From Nocardioides albertanoniae (GTDB taxonomy: Bacteria > Actinomycetota > Actinomycetes > Propionibacteriales > Nocardioidaceae), in contig NZ_VFOV01000001.1 in the NCBI RefSeq assembly GCF_006716315.1, forward strand, positions 540,501-604,500: a stretch of 64,000 nt of DNA. Direction: 5' to 3'. The stretch's first letter is position 1; the number at the start of each line of letters is the position of its first letter. The position numbers and the translations under genes are program-made. The notes below the pieces were generated by a model. That model worked only from the letters and a program-made list of their open reading frames with translations, had not been told where the DNA came from and made no database searches. Of the stretch, positions 43,941 to 51,050 are shown one piece after another.

Positions 43941-45173
43941 GTGTCGACAATCCACGCAGGAATCCACACAGGAGTCAGCACAGCCGCCAGGCTGCCGCTG
44001 GCAGCACGGAGCGAGCACCTGGTCGGGTCGGTGATCGACTCGAGCACGTCGCTGCTGGCCGAGCAGACCCACGACATCGTCCGCCTGGCCATGGGTAGCC
44101 CGGCGCAGGACGCGATCCCCGCGGCAGCGCTGTCTGCGGTGCCGCTCGAGACTCATGCCTACGACTACGCCGCCACCGAGGGCGACCCGGTGCTGCGGGA
44201 GGCGCTGCTCGCGCAGCTGGCCGGCACCAGCGACGAGACCACCCCCGACCGGCTCATGATCACCTCCGGCGGGATGCAGGGGCTCGACCTCGCCCACAAG
44301 CTCTTCACCGACCCGGGCGACCTGGTCGTCGTCGAGGCGCCGACCTATACCAACGGCAGCGCGACCGCGCTGTCCTACTCCGCCGATCTCCTCGAGATCC
44401 CGGTCGACGAGGACGGTCTCGACGTGGACCGGCTGGAGGCGGAGGTGCGCCGCATCGGCCGCCGACCGAAGTCGATCTACGCCATCCCCACCTTCCAGAA
44501 CCCGTCGGGCGCGACGCTCGCGCTCGAGCGCCGGGTCCGCCTGATCGAGCTGGCCCGGGAGTGGGGATCGATGCTGATCGACGACGACCCCTACGGCCTG
44601 CTCCGGTTCTCCGGCGACCCGCTGCCCACCTTGCACGAGCTCGCCGACGGTGATCCGCTGGTCTACTCGGTGCGTACGTTCTCCAAGACCGTCGCGCCGG
44701 GCCTGCGGGTGGGGTGGGTCGACGCCGACCCGTCGCTGCGCCAGCTGCTGGTCAACGCCAAGCAGGCGATGGACACCTGCACGAACCTGCCGGCTCAGCG
44801 GCAGGTCGCCGGGTTCATCGCCTCGGGTGGGTTCGACGCTCACGTGGCCGATCAGCGGATTGTCTACAAGGAGCGCAAAGAGGCGATGCGGGCGGCGTTG
44901 ACCGAGCACTTCGGCGGTGAGGCGACCTGGACCGACCCCGACGGTGGCTTCTTCCTCTGGGTCACCTTCGACGCCCCGATCGACACCACGGCCCTGTTCG
45001 AGGTGGCGCTGGCCGAGGGCGTCGCGGTCATCCCCGGCAACGCGTTCTCCCCGGGCGGGCTCTTCCCGCACTCGATGCGGCTCTGCTTCGCGTCGACGCC
45101 GCCTGCCCGGATCGCGGCGGGTGTCGCCCGGCTGCGGACTGCCGTCGACCGACTGGCCGCGGGGCGGCAGTGA
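43941..45173 (+). CDS. PLP-dependent aminotransferase, class I/II (2-aminoadipate-transaminase-like)
   Basis: A 410-residue fold-type I enzyme. It has the N-terminal DIVRLAMGSPAQDAIP, the cofactor region MITSGGMQGLDLAHKLFTDPGDLVVVEAPTY, and PTFQNPSGATLALERRVRLIELA with IDDDPYGLLRF following. The Schiff-base Lys is in VRTFSKTVAPGLRVGW near residue 253. The lineage (LysN/MocR-like without the GntR domain) transaminates amino acids such as 2-aminoadipate, or possibly diaminobutyrate in this context. AAGGAG 7 bp before the GTG at 43941 supports the start. It follows the M24 gene by 24 bp and overlaps the M20 gene (GTGA). Confidence 0.88.
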   Translation: MSTIHAGIHTGVSTAARLPLAARSEHLVGSVIDSSTSLLAEQTHDIVRLAMGSPAQDAIPAAALSAVPLETHAYDYAATEGDPVLREALLAQLAGTSDETTPDRLMITSGGMQGLDLAHKLFTDPGDLVVVEAPTYTNGSATALSYSADLLEIPVDEDGLDVDRLEAEVRRIGRRPKSIYAIPTFQNPSGATLALERRVRLIELAREWGSMLIDDDPYGLLRFSGDPLPTLHELADGDPLVYSVRTFSKTVAPGLRVGWVDADPSLRQLLVNAKQAMDTCTNLPAQRQVAGFIASGGFDAHVADQRIVYKERKEAMRAALTEHFGGEATWTDPDGGFFLWVTFDAPIDTTALFEVALAEGVAVIPGNAFSPGGLFPHSMRLCFASTPPARIAAGVARLRTAVDRLAAGRQ

Positions 45174-46333
45174 ACGGCAGGCAGGTCGATGCGGACGACG
45201 TGATCAGGCTCGCGCAGCGGCTCGTGCGCGCCCGCGGTCAGAACCCGCCAGGGGAGGAGGCGGCGACGGTCGCCGTGCTCGTCGAGGAGTGCTGTCGGCG
45301 CGGCTTCGAGGTCACCCTCGACGAGGTCGCACCGGGCCGGGAGAACCTGATCGCCCGAATCGGCAGCGGCTCCGGTCCTGGCCTGCTGGTCGTGAGCCAC
45401 TCCGACGTGGTGCCACCCGGCGACGGCTGGAGGGGCGACCCGTTCTCCGGCGACGTACGCGACGGGCGGCTGCACGGGCGAGGCAGCGCGGACACCAAGG
45501 GCGGCCTCGCGGCGGCCATCGTCGCGTTGTCGACAGTCGACAATCTCGCCGACGGCCCGATCACGCTCGCCGTGCTGGTCGACGAGGAGGAGCTCGGCCT
45601 CGGCGTACGCCACTTCGTCGACGGCCTCTCGCCGGCCGACTACGCGGCCTGCCTCGTCATCGAGCCCACCAGCCTGCAGCCGGTGGTCGCCGCCCGTGGC
45701 GACGCCTATCTGGAGATCACGATCGAGGGCAGGGCCGCCCACTCCGGCAACCCGGCCGACGGCCGCAACGCCATCCACGGCATGGCCCAGGTGGTCGCCG
45801 AGATCGAGCGTTGGCACGACGAGCTGGCCGCCGCGCCGCACCCGCTGTGTGGCCCGGCCACCTGGAGCGTCGGCACCATCGAGGGCGGCCAGGCGACCTC
45901 CACCGTCGCCGCGCGCTGCCGGATCACCGCCGACCGCCGCCTGCTCCCGAGCGAGTCCGCCGGCGACGTGCACAAGGAGGTCGTGCGCCGCCTCGGATCC
46001 CTCGGTCTCGCCGACCGGGGTCTGGGTGTCGAGGTCGCGATGACGATGGACATGCCAGGCTTCGAGACCTCGGTCGACGATCCGATTGTCCACAACGTCG
46101 CCGCCGCACTGACGGCAGCCGGAGTGCCGTCCCCGGAGCCCACCGGATGGACAGCGGCCTGCGACGGAGGCTTCGTCGCGAGCAAGGGCATCCCGGTCGT
46201 CGTCCTCGGTCCGGGGTCGGTGGCCGAGCAGGCCCACCGACCCGACGAGAGCGTCGAGCTGAGGGAACTGCTTGCGGCCGCCCAGGTCTACGCGGAGCTG
46301 ATCGCCGGGCATGTGCGAGAGTGCCGCGCGTGA
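45170..46333 (+). CDS. M20-family metallo-deacylase/peptidase (ArgE/DapE type)
   Basis: A 387-residue amidohydrolase. Metal ligands are in LLVVSHSDVVPPGDGW (His-x-Asp near residue 80), LHGRGSADTKGGLAAAIVAL (bridging Asp), VLVDEEELGLG (catalytic Glu-Glu) and CLVIEPT. The dimerisation domain AYLEITIEGRAAHSGNPADGRNAIHGMAQVV lies near 180-210. It hydrolyses N-acyl amino acids; next to an ectoine-hydrolase-like gene, deacetylation of N-acetyl-diaminobutyrate (as for DoeB2-type proteins) is plausible. Start GTG overlaps the aminotransferase stop. A 17-bp palindrome TTGTCGACAGTCGACAA lies inside (45527-45543). Confidence 0.85.
   Translation: MNGRQVDADDVIRLAQRLVRARGQNPPGEEAATVAVLVEECCRRGFEVTLDEVAPGRENLIARIGSGSGPGLLVVSHSDVVPPGDGWRGDPFSGDVRDGRLHGRGSADTKGGLAAAIVALSTVDNLADGPITLAVLVDEEELGLGVRHFVDGLSPADYAACLVIEPTSLQPVVAARGDAYLEITIEGRAAHSGNPADGRNAIHGMAQVVAEIERWHDELAAAPHPLCGPATWSVGTIEGGQATSTVAARCRITADRRLLPSESAGDVHKEVVRRLGSLGLADRGLGVEVAMTMDMPGFETSVDDPIVHNVAAALTAAGVPSPEPTGWTAACDGGFVASKGIPVVVLGPGSVAEQAHRPDESVELRELLAAAQVYAELIAGHVRECRA
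45527..45543. promoter_or_regulatory. Intragenic palindrome TTGTCGACAGTCGACAA
   Basis: A perfect 8+1+8 inverted repeat inside the M20 gene, built from two TTGTCGAC half-sites. Related words occur at 42675, 43072 and 43942 in the same operon. GTCGAC alone is common in this genome, but the flanking TT/AA are not. A regulatory role is speculative. Confidence 0.3.
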
Positions 46334-46377
46334 GACTCGGACGCAACGAACCCCGCACCGCGGACGTACCCAAGGAC

Positions 46378-46848
46378 ATGACCCCCACCGACATCAGTAA
46401 GCCCACGATCCGCCGCGCTGCGTACGCCCTGCCCGTCCTGGCTCTGACACTGCTCCCAGCGATTGCCGGATGCGGCTCCGAGGCGACCGACCCAGGCGCT
46501 AACGTGTCCGACGTGCCTACCTCATCGAGCCCGACGCCCGAGGACCCGAACGTCGCCGAGGCGATCGCCGACCTGAGCAAGCGTCAGGGCGTGAAGAGCG
46601 AGGAGATCACCGTCGTCTCCAACGACAAGGTGACCTGGCGCGACGGTAGCCTCGGCTGCCCTGAGCCCGGCAAGATGTACACGATGGCCCTGACCGAGGG
46701 CGTCCGTGTGGTGCTCGAGACTGCGGGCAAGCAGTTCGAGTATCACGGTGGAAAGAGCGGCTCTGTCGTCTTCTGCGAGAAGCCGCAGAAGCCGGTGCCG
46801 GACAAGGGGAGCAGCCAGGGCAATGGGAACAGCGACGCACCCCAATGA
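46378..46848 (+). CDS. Hypothetical lipoprotein
   Basis: A 156-residue lipoprotein with the signal RRAAYALPVLALTLLPAIAGC (Cys near residue 32). A Ser/Thr/Pro linker follows, then a small domain: IADLSKRQGVKSEEITVVSNDKVTWRDGSLGCPEPGKMYTMALTEGVRVVLETAGKQFEYHGG...VFCEKP with two Cys that may form a disulfide. This pattern is found in many bacterial small lipoproteins of unknown role. AAGGA precedes the ATG at 46378; an in-frame GTG at 46330 overlaps the M20 stop but lacks a site. Its 3' end overlaps the VIT gene by 26 bp. Confidence 0.75.
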   Translation: MTPTDISKPTIRRAAYALPVLALTLLPAIAGCGSEATDPGANVSDVPTSSSPTPEDPNVAEAIADLSKRQGVKSEEITVVSNDKVTWRDGSLGCPEPGKMYTMALTEGVRVVLETAGKQFEYHGGKSGSVVFCEKPQKPVPDKGSSQGNGNSDAPQ

Positions 46849-47602
46849 TCGGCCCAACGATCGACCCAATGATCGACCCAGCGATGACGGCCAGGCGGCG
46901 CACGACGACGCCGAGGAACGCGCCGAAGGCCTGAACAACCGGCTCAACTGGCTGCGTGCAGGCGTCCTCGGCGCCAACGACGGCATCGTGTCCACCGCGG
47001 GTGTGGTGATGGGTGTCGCCGGCGCGACCACCGACACGGGCGCGATCCTCATCGCCGGTGTCGCCGCCCTCGTGGCGGGTGCGCTCAGCATGGCGGCGGG
47101 AGAGTACGTCTCGGTCTCGACCCAGCGCGACACCGAGGAGTCGCTGATCGCCAAGGAGCGCCGCGAGCTGCAGGAGATGCCCGACGAGGAGCTGCGTGAG
47201 CTGGAGGGTTTTCTGCGCGAGCGCGGCCTCGAGCCCGAGACCGCCGTCGACGTCGCCCAGCAGCTCACCGAGCGCGACGCGCTCCGGGCCCACGCCGCCC
47301 TCGAGCTCGGGATCGACGTCGACGACCTGACCTCGCCGTGGACGGCGGCCGGGGCTTCGATGGTCGCGTTCACGCTGGGTGCGCTGGTGCCGTTGCTGGC
47401 GATCATGCTGCTGCCCGACAGCGCCCGCGTGTGGGCGACGGTGCTCACCGTCGCCGTCGCGCTCGCCGTCACCGGTTGGACCAGCGCTCGACTGGGCTAT
47501 GCCCCGCCGCTGCGAGCTGCGGTGCGCAACGTCGCTGGCGGGCTGCTCGCGATGCTGGTGACCTACCTGGTCGGCAATCTCCTCGGCGCACGCATCGGCT
47601 GA
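46823..47602 (+). CDS. VIT family (VIT1/CCC1) metal transporter
   Basis: A 259-residue membrane protein of the Fe/Mn transporter family. Marks are NWLRAGVLGANDGIVSTAGVVMGVAGA in helix 1, LVAGALSMAAGEYVSVSTQRDTEES at the end of helix 2 (conserved Met/Glu), and the cytoplasmic metal-binding helix EERRELQEMPDEELRELEGFLRERGL-type region. Three C-terminal helices follow. These proteins export or store Fe2+ or Mn2+. The first 25 residues contain a tandem NDRP repeat encoded by a 12-bp DNA repeat. The start lies inside the upstream lipoprotein gene. Confidence 0.88.
   Translation: MGTATHPNDRPNDRPNDRPSDDGQAAHDDAEERAEGLNNRLNWLRAGVLGANDGIVSTAGVVMGVAGATTDTGAILIAGVAALVAGALSMAAGEYVSVSTQRDTEESLIAKERRELQEMPDEELRELEGFLRERGLEPETAVDVAQQLTERDALRAHAALELGIDVDDLTSPWTAAGASMVAFTLGALVPLLAIMLLPDSARVWATVLTVAVALAVTGWTSARLGYAPPLRAAVRNVAGGLLAMLVTYLVGNLLGARIG
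46841..46888 (+). repeat. 12-bp tandem repeat encoding NDRP at the VIT N-terminus
   Basis: Units CCCAATGATCGG, CCCAACGATCGA, CCCAATGATCGA and a decayed fourth follow each other. The first unit also contains the TGA stop of the overlapping lipoprotein gene (46846-46848). Slippage would add or remove four residues in frame. Confidence 0.75.
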
Positions 47603-47672
47603 CCGCGCGCCGAAAGCCTGCACCGACAATCTCGGATGATCCGGCCGGCCATGCCAGGCACAATGGACACCG

Positions 47673-48233
47673 ATGAATCGAATGTTCGTGGCGGTGATCC
47701 CGCCGGAGTCGGTATCTGCGGATCTCGACGAGTTCTTGGCCGTACGCCGCGACGCGGCCGCCTTCCGCTGGTCGCTCGCCGACCAGCTCCACCTGACGCT
47801 CGCCTTCGCCGAGCACGTCCCCGAGCGGTCCCTCGACGACGTGATCGAGCGGCTGGAGACGGCCGCCGGGCGGCGTACGCCTTTCGGCCTGACGATCACC
47901 GGAGGCGGTGCCTTTCCCGATGTCACCGCCGGCAAGGTCCTCTACGCCGGTGTGGAAGCGGACCCGGCCGACGAGCTGGATCGCTCGGCGACCGGCGCCC
48001 GCAACGCCCTCGCCAAGGCGGGTGCCGACGTCGACGGCGGGCGCTTCCGACCCCACCTGACGCTCGCGCGCACCGGCCAACCGGTCGAGCTCAGCAACTG
48101 GGTGCGACTGCTCGACGCCTACCGCGGCCCATCCTGGACGGTCTCGTCCTTCGCGCTGGTGCACTCGCGGCTCGGCGAGGGGCCGCGGAAGCATCCGGTC
48201 CACGAGGTCGTCGCCGAGTTCCCCTTCGGTTAA
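47673..48233 (+). CDS. thpR: RNA 2',3'-cyclic phosphodiesterase (2'-5' RNA ligase family, ThpR)
   Basis: A 186-residue 2H-phosphoesterase. The two catalytic HxTx motifs are QLHLTLAFAEH near residue 40 and RPHLTLARTGQ near residue 127. The flanking WSLADQLHLTL and ALVHSRLGEGPRKHPVHEVV match ThpR. It hydrolyses RNA 2',3'-cyclic phosphate ends to 2'-phosphates. CACAAT (47659-47664) lies 8 nt before the ATG, which suggests a leaderless message. It is a single gene, 70 bp after the VIT gene. Confidence 0.9.
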   Translation: MNRMFVAVIPPESVSADLDEFLAVRRDAAAFRWSLADQLHLTLAFAEHVPERSLDDVIERLETAAGRRTPFGLTITGGGAFPDVTAGKVLYAGVEADPADELDRSATGARNALAKAGADVDGGRFRPHLTLARTGQPVELSNWVRLLDAYRGPSWTVSSFALVHSRLGEGPRKHPVHEVVAEFPFG

Positions 48234-48338
48234 ACCCGGCGACCAAACCCGGCGACACGTGCCCCGGGTGGTAAGGGGTGCCGGGCTCGACGGTTAGCGT
48301 GTGCGGATCGTTCTGACCTGACCAGAGGAGAACCGGAC

Positions 48339-48872
48339 ATGAGTCGTCGAGTGGGGCGCAACGCCTACACCGGACTGTTCAACGACGTCGTGCTGCTCGC
48401 CGCCCGCGTGGTCGTCGGCGGCATCTTCGTCGCCCATGGCTGGCAGAAGTACGACCAGGGGTTCGCCGCCACCGAGAAGTTCCTCGGTGGCCTCGGCGTC
48501 CCGCAGCCGGCGATCGCCGCCCAGGTGGCGACCTTCGTCGAGCTCGGCGGCGGCGCGCTCCTGATCGTCGGTCTGTTCGCCCCGATCGCCGGCGTCGTGC
48601 TCGCGGCACAGATGGCAGGCGCGATCTGGTACGCCCACCGCGGCACCGAGGTCTTCGTCGACCAGGGTGGCTGGGAGCTCGCCGCAGCCCTCGGCGTCGG
48701 TGCGCTGGTGCTCGGCGTCATCGCCCCCGGCCGCCTCACCCTCGACCAGATCTTCACCTGGCCCTTCAAGGCCAAGGCCGCCCGTCGCCGCGCCGAGAAG
48801 GAAGAGGCCGAAGCCGCCGCTGCCGCCGCCCGCCCGCCGTACGTCGAAGAAGGCGTCACCCTCAGGGGCTGA
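48339..48872 (+). CDS. DoxX-family membrane protein
   Basis: A 177-residue protein with four hydrophobic helices. It has VLLAARVVVGGIFVAHGWQKYDQGFAATEKFLGGLGVPQPAIAAQVATFVELGGGALLIVGLFAPIAGVVLAAQMAGAIWYAHRGTEVF, which is the DoxX/SURF4-like pattern. The C-terminus is an Ala/Glu/Arg-rich cytoplasmic tail (KAKAARRRAEKEEAEAAAAAA). GAGGAG 7 bp before the ATG supports the start. DoxX proteins are tied to redox and thiol stress in mycobacteria. The last ten codons (YVEEGVTLRG) resemble the 21-bp repeat that follows. Confidence 0.85.
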   Translation: MSRRVGRNAYTGLFNDVVLLAARVVVGGIFVAHGWQKYDQGFAATEKFLGGLGVPQPAIAAQVATFVELGGGALLIVGLFAPIAGVVLAAQMAGAIWYAHRGTEVFVDQGGWELAAALGVGALVLGVIAPGRLTLDQIFTWPFKAKAARRRAEKEEAEAAAAAARPPYVEEGVTLRG

Positions 48873-48881
48873 CCCACCCAC

Positions 48882-49100
48882 GTCGAGACGTCACCCCTGC
48901 AGGTCGATGCGTCATCTCTGCAGGTCGAGACGTCAGACGTACGCGTCGAGACGTCGCTCCTGCAGGTCGATGCGTCACTTCTGCAGGCCGAGAGGTCATG
49001 GCAATGCCAACTCGACCTGCAGGACTGACTCTTCGAGCTGCAGGAGTGACTTCTCGGCCCGCGGGAGTGACTTCTCGGCCTGCAGGAGTGACTTCTCGGC
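48882..49100. repeat. Array of 21-bp repeats in two opposed blocks around a central palindrome
   Basis: Five and a half units in one orientation start at 48882, 48903, 48924, 48945, 48966 and 48987. Each begins GYCGA, has GTC(A/G) in the middle and mostly ends CTGCAG. Then comes the palindrome TGGCAATGCCA (48999-49009), and four units in reverse orientation at 49017, 49038, 49059 and 49080. The array fills the 234-bp gap between the convergent DoxX and upp genes and could fold into one large hairpin. Four units of the same family are found in frame in the bkdC linker at 62542-62625. No spacers separate the units, so it is not CRISPR. Confidence 0.92.
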
Positions 49101-49106
49101 GAGGGG

Positions 49107-49748
49107 TCAGTTCGCGACGCCGTAGAGACGGTCGCCGGCGTCGCCGAGACCGGGAACGATGTAGCCCTTCTCGTTGAGCTTCTCGTCGAGAGCCGCGGTG
49201 ACGAGACGGACGGGGGCGTCGACGCCTTCGAGGGCCTTCTCCAGGACCTCGATGCCCTCGGGAGCGGCCAGGAGAGTGACGGCGGTGATGTCGTCGGCGC
49301 CGCGAGCGACCAGGAAGTCGATGGCTGCGGCGAGGGTGCCACCCGTGGCCAACATCGGGTCGACGACGTAGCACTGGCGTCCGGAGAGGTCGGCGGGAAG
49401 ACGCTCGGCGTAGGTCGTGGCCTCGAGCGTCTCCTCGTTGCGCACCATGCCGAGGAACCCGACCTCGGCGGTCGGCATCAGCCGGATCATGCCGTCGAGC
49501 ATGCCGAGACCCGCCCGCAGGATGGGCACGATCAGCGGCTGCGGATCGGTGAGGCGTACGCCTTGGGTGGGCGAGACCGGGGTGACGATGTCGACGGTGG
49601 CGACGCGCACGCCACGAGTCGCCTCATAGGCAAGCAGCGTGACGAGCTCGTCCGCAAGCCGACGGAAAGTCGATGAATCGGTGTCTTTGTTACGCAGCGT
49701 GGTGAGCTTGTGGGCGACAAGCGGGTGGTCCACAACGAGGGTCTCCAT
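49107..49748 (-). CDS. upp: Uracil phosphoribosyltransferase
   Basis: A 213-residue UPRT that makes UMP from uracil and PRPP in pyrimidine salvage. It has [42 protein letters not shown] near the start, the PRPP loop [21 protein letters not shown], and the uracil-binding C-terminus [17 protein letters not shown]. The ATG at 49748 is chosen. TAGGGT ends 7 nt upstream on the minus strand, consistent with a leaderless message; a longer frame upstream lacks homology. It is convergent with DoxX across the 21-bp repeat array. Confidence 0.95.
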   Translation of the reverse strand: METLVVDHPLVAHKLTTLRNKDTDSSTFRRLADELVTLLAYEATRGVRVATVDIVTPVSPTQGVRLTDPQPLIVPILRAGLGMLDGMIRLMPTAEVGFLGMVRNEETLEATTYAERLPADLSGRQCYVVDPMLATGGTLAAAIDFLVARGADDITAVTLLAAPEGIEVLEKALEGVDAPVRLVTAALDEKLNEKGYIVPGLGDAGDRLYGVAN

Positions 49749-49829
49749 GGGCTGAACCCTACGATCGGTTCGCCTTGTGGTCACCAATTCCCCCTAGACC
49801 CGGGGCGGTTTCGGTGTCACTCTGGTCGT

Positions 49830-50339
49830 GTGTCTGATCAGCTGGAGCAGATCGAGGGTGTGGACTTCGCTGTCGCGGTCTATCGCGAGAGCGGCGCTTG
49901 GGTCGTGCGCGAGCTCGCTCACGACCTGCTGACCGATGTCGAGACACTGACCCACGCGCTGCACCGGTTCCCCGGCGACGGCGGTGCGATCGCGATGGCT
50001 GCCGTCGACGAAGACTTCTTCGTGATCGTCCGGGTCTCCGGCGCGGCCACGAAGGTGCTCCTCTCCGATGTGACCGCCGCCGACGAGTGGGAGATCGCCG
50101 CCTCGGCGCTCGACGTGCTCGGTCTGCCGCTGCCCGAAGAGGTCGAGGACGACGACGCCGAACCCGCCGGTGACCTGGGCATTCTCGCCGACTTCGGGAT
50201 GAGCGCGGTCGACATGGGCATCCTGCTCGACGACATGTACGAGGACGATCTCTACCCCGACGAGACGCTCTCCGAGATCGCCCGGGCGATCGGCTGCGGC
50301 GAGGCCTTCGACGACGCCGTCGGCCTCATGCCCGCGTGA
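49830..50339 (+). CDS. tRNA adenosine deaminase-associated protein
   Basis: A 169-residue acidic protein typical of actinobacteria, where it precedes tadA. It has GVDFAVAVYRESGAWVVRELAHDLLTDVETLTHALHRFPGDGGAIAMAAVDEDFFVIVRV near the start, then an acidic tail (PEEVEDDDAEPAGDLGILADFGMSAVDMGILLDDMYEDDLYPDETLSEIARAIGCGEAFDDAV). No catalytic motif is visible. GTG 49830 is chosen because the conserved part begins there. It overlaps tadA by 4 bp, and a role in tRNA deamination is inferred from this linkage only. Confidence 0.85.
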   Translation: MSDQLEQIEGVDFAVAVYRESGAWVVRELAHDLLTDVETLTHALHRFPGDGGAIAMAAVDEDFFVIVRVSGAATKVLLSDVTAADEWEIAASALDVLGLPLPEEVEDDDAEPAGDLGILADFGMSAVDMGILLDDMYEDDLYPDETLSEIARAIGCGEAFDDAVGLMPA

Positions 50340-50833
50340 CCCCGAGCAGCCGCTGGGAGGGTCCGATGCGGGCTGCCCTCGACGAGGGCCGGGCCGCTCT
50401 GGCGACCGGTGACGTGCCGATCGGCGCGGTCGTCGTCGACCCCTCCGGCGTCGTGATCGGCACCGGCCGCAACGTACGCGAGGCCGAGGCCGACCCCACC
50501 GGGCATGCCGAGGTCGTCGCGCTGCGCGAGGCCGCCAAGGCGCGCGGCGAGTGGCGGCTGGAGGGCTGCACGCTCGTGGTGACCCTCGAGCCGTGCACCA
50601 TGTGTGCCGGCGCCGCCGTGCTCGCCAGGGTCGAGCGAATCGTCTTCGGCGCCTACGACGACAAGGCCGGTGCGGTCGGTTCCCTGTGGGACGTCGTACG
50701 CGACCGCCGGCTCAACCACCGCCCCGAGGTGATCGCCGGGCTGATGGCCGATGAGCAGCGCACGCTGCTGGCCGGCTTCTTCGCCGACCAGCGCAGCGAC
50801 CCCGATTTCGACGCAGACCCCCCGAGGTTGTAA
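50336..50833 (+). CDS. tadA: tRNA-specific adenosine deaminase TadA
   Basis: A 165-residue zinc deaminase that converts A34 of tRNA-Arg(ACG) to inosine. The catalytic core is DPTGHAEVVALREA (His-Ala-Glu near residue 57) and LEPCTMCAGAAVLARV (two Cys). The conserved substrate-binding segment is GDVPIGAVVV. The GTG at 50336 overlaps the upstream gene; the ATG at 50366 is a possible shorter start, but the intervening residues fit the family helix. The tRNA-Ser gene follows 10 bp after its stop. Confidence 0.93.
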   Translation: MTPSSRWEGPMRAALDEGRAALATGDVPIGAVVVDPSGVVIGTGRNVREAEADPTGHAEVVALREAAKARGEWRLEGCTLVVTLEPCTMCAGAAVLARVERIVFGAYDDKAGAVGSLWDVVRDRRLNHRPEVIAGLMADEQRTLLAGFFADQRSDPDFDADPPRL

Positions 50834-50843
50834 CTTAATCGGC

Positions 50844-50931
50844 GGTGACGTGTCCGAGCGGCCGATGGTGCAACACTCGAAATGTTGTGTAGGGAGACCT
50901 ACCGTGGGTTCAAATCCCACCGTCACCGCCA
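50844..50931 (+). tRNA. tRNA-Ser(CGA)
   Basis: The acceptor stem GGTGACG (50844-50850) pairs with CGTCACC (50921-50927). Discriminator G and an encoded CCA (50929-50931) follow. The anticodon stem CAACA/TGTTG encloses loop CTCGAAA with anticodon CGA at 50878-50880, which reads UCG serine codons. The long variable arm (GTAGGGAGACCTACC) is class II, as expected for tRNA-Ser. The T loop is GGTTCAAATCC. Confidence 0.97.
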
Positions 50932-50936
50932 GTGAA

Positions 50937-50973
50937 GGGCGCTTGATCTGACACCAGGTCAAGCGCCCTTTCT
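50937..50973 (+). terminator. Intrinsic terminator of tRNA-Ser
   Basis: GGGCGCTTGA (50937-50946) and TCAAGCGCCC (50959-50968) form a perfect 10-bp stem followed by TTTCT. It lies 6 bp after the CCA end. Confidence 0.9.
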
Positions 50974-50996
50974 GCATTCCTGTGACGGTGCAGTCG

Positions 50997-51050
50997 GGTC
51001 CATGTGTTAATTATTCTAGACAAGTGTCTGTTATAGTTAACACATGGACC
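50997..51050 (+). promoter_or_regulatory. Promoter/operator of the MNT-HEPN pair with a 14-bp inverted repeat that includes the start codon
   Basis: GGTCCATGTGTTAA (50997-51010) and its exact complement TTAACACATGGACC (51037-51050) flank a very AT-rich 26-bp core. The core holds the palindrome AGACAAGTGTCT (51018-51029) and a -10 box TATAGT (51032-51037). The ATG (51044) lies inside the right arm, 6 nt after the -10, so the mRNA is leaderless. This nested layout is typical of an autoregulated toxin-antitoxin promoter. Confidence 0.75.

Noticed and set aside
48882..49100. Possible CRISPR array
   Set aside because: Units are contiguous with a 21-bp period, there are no unique spacers, half the units are inverted, and no cas gene is nearby.
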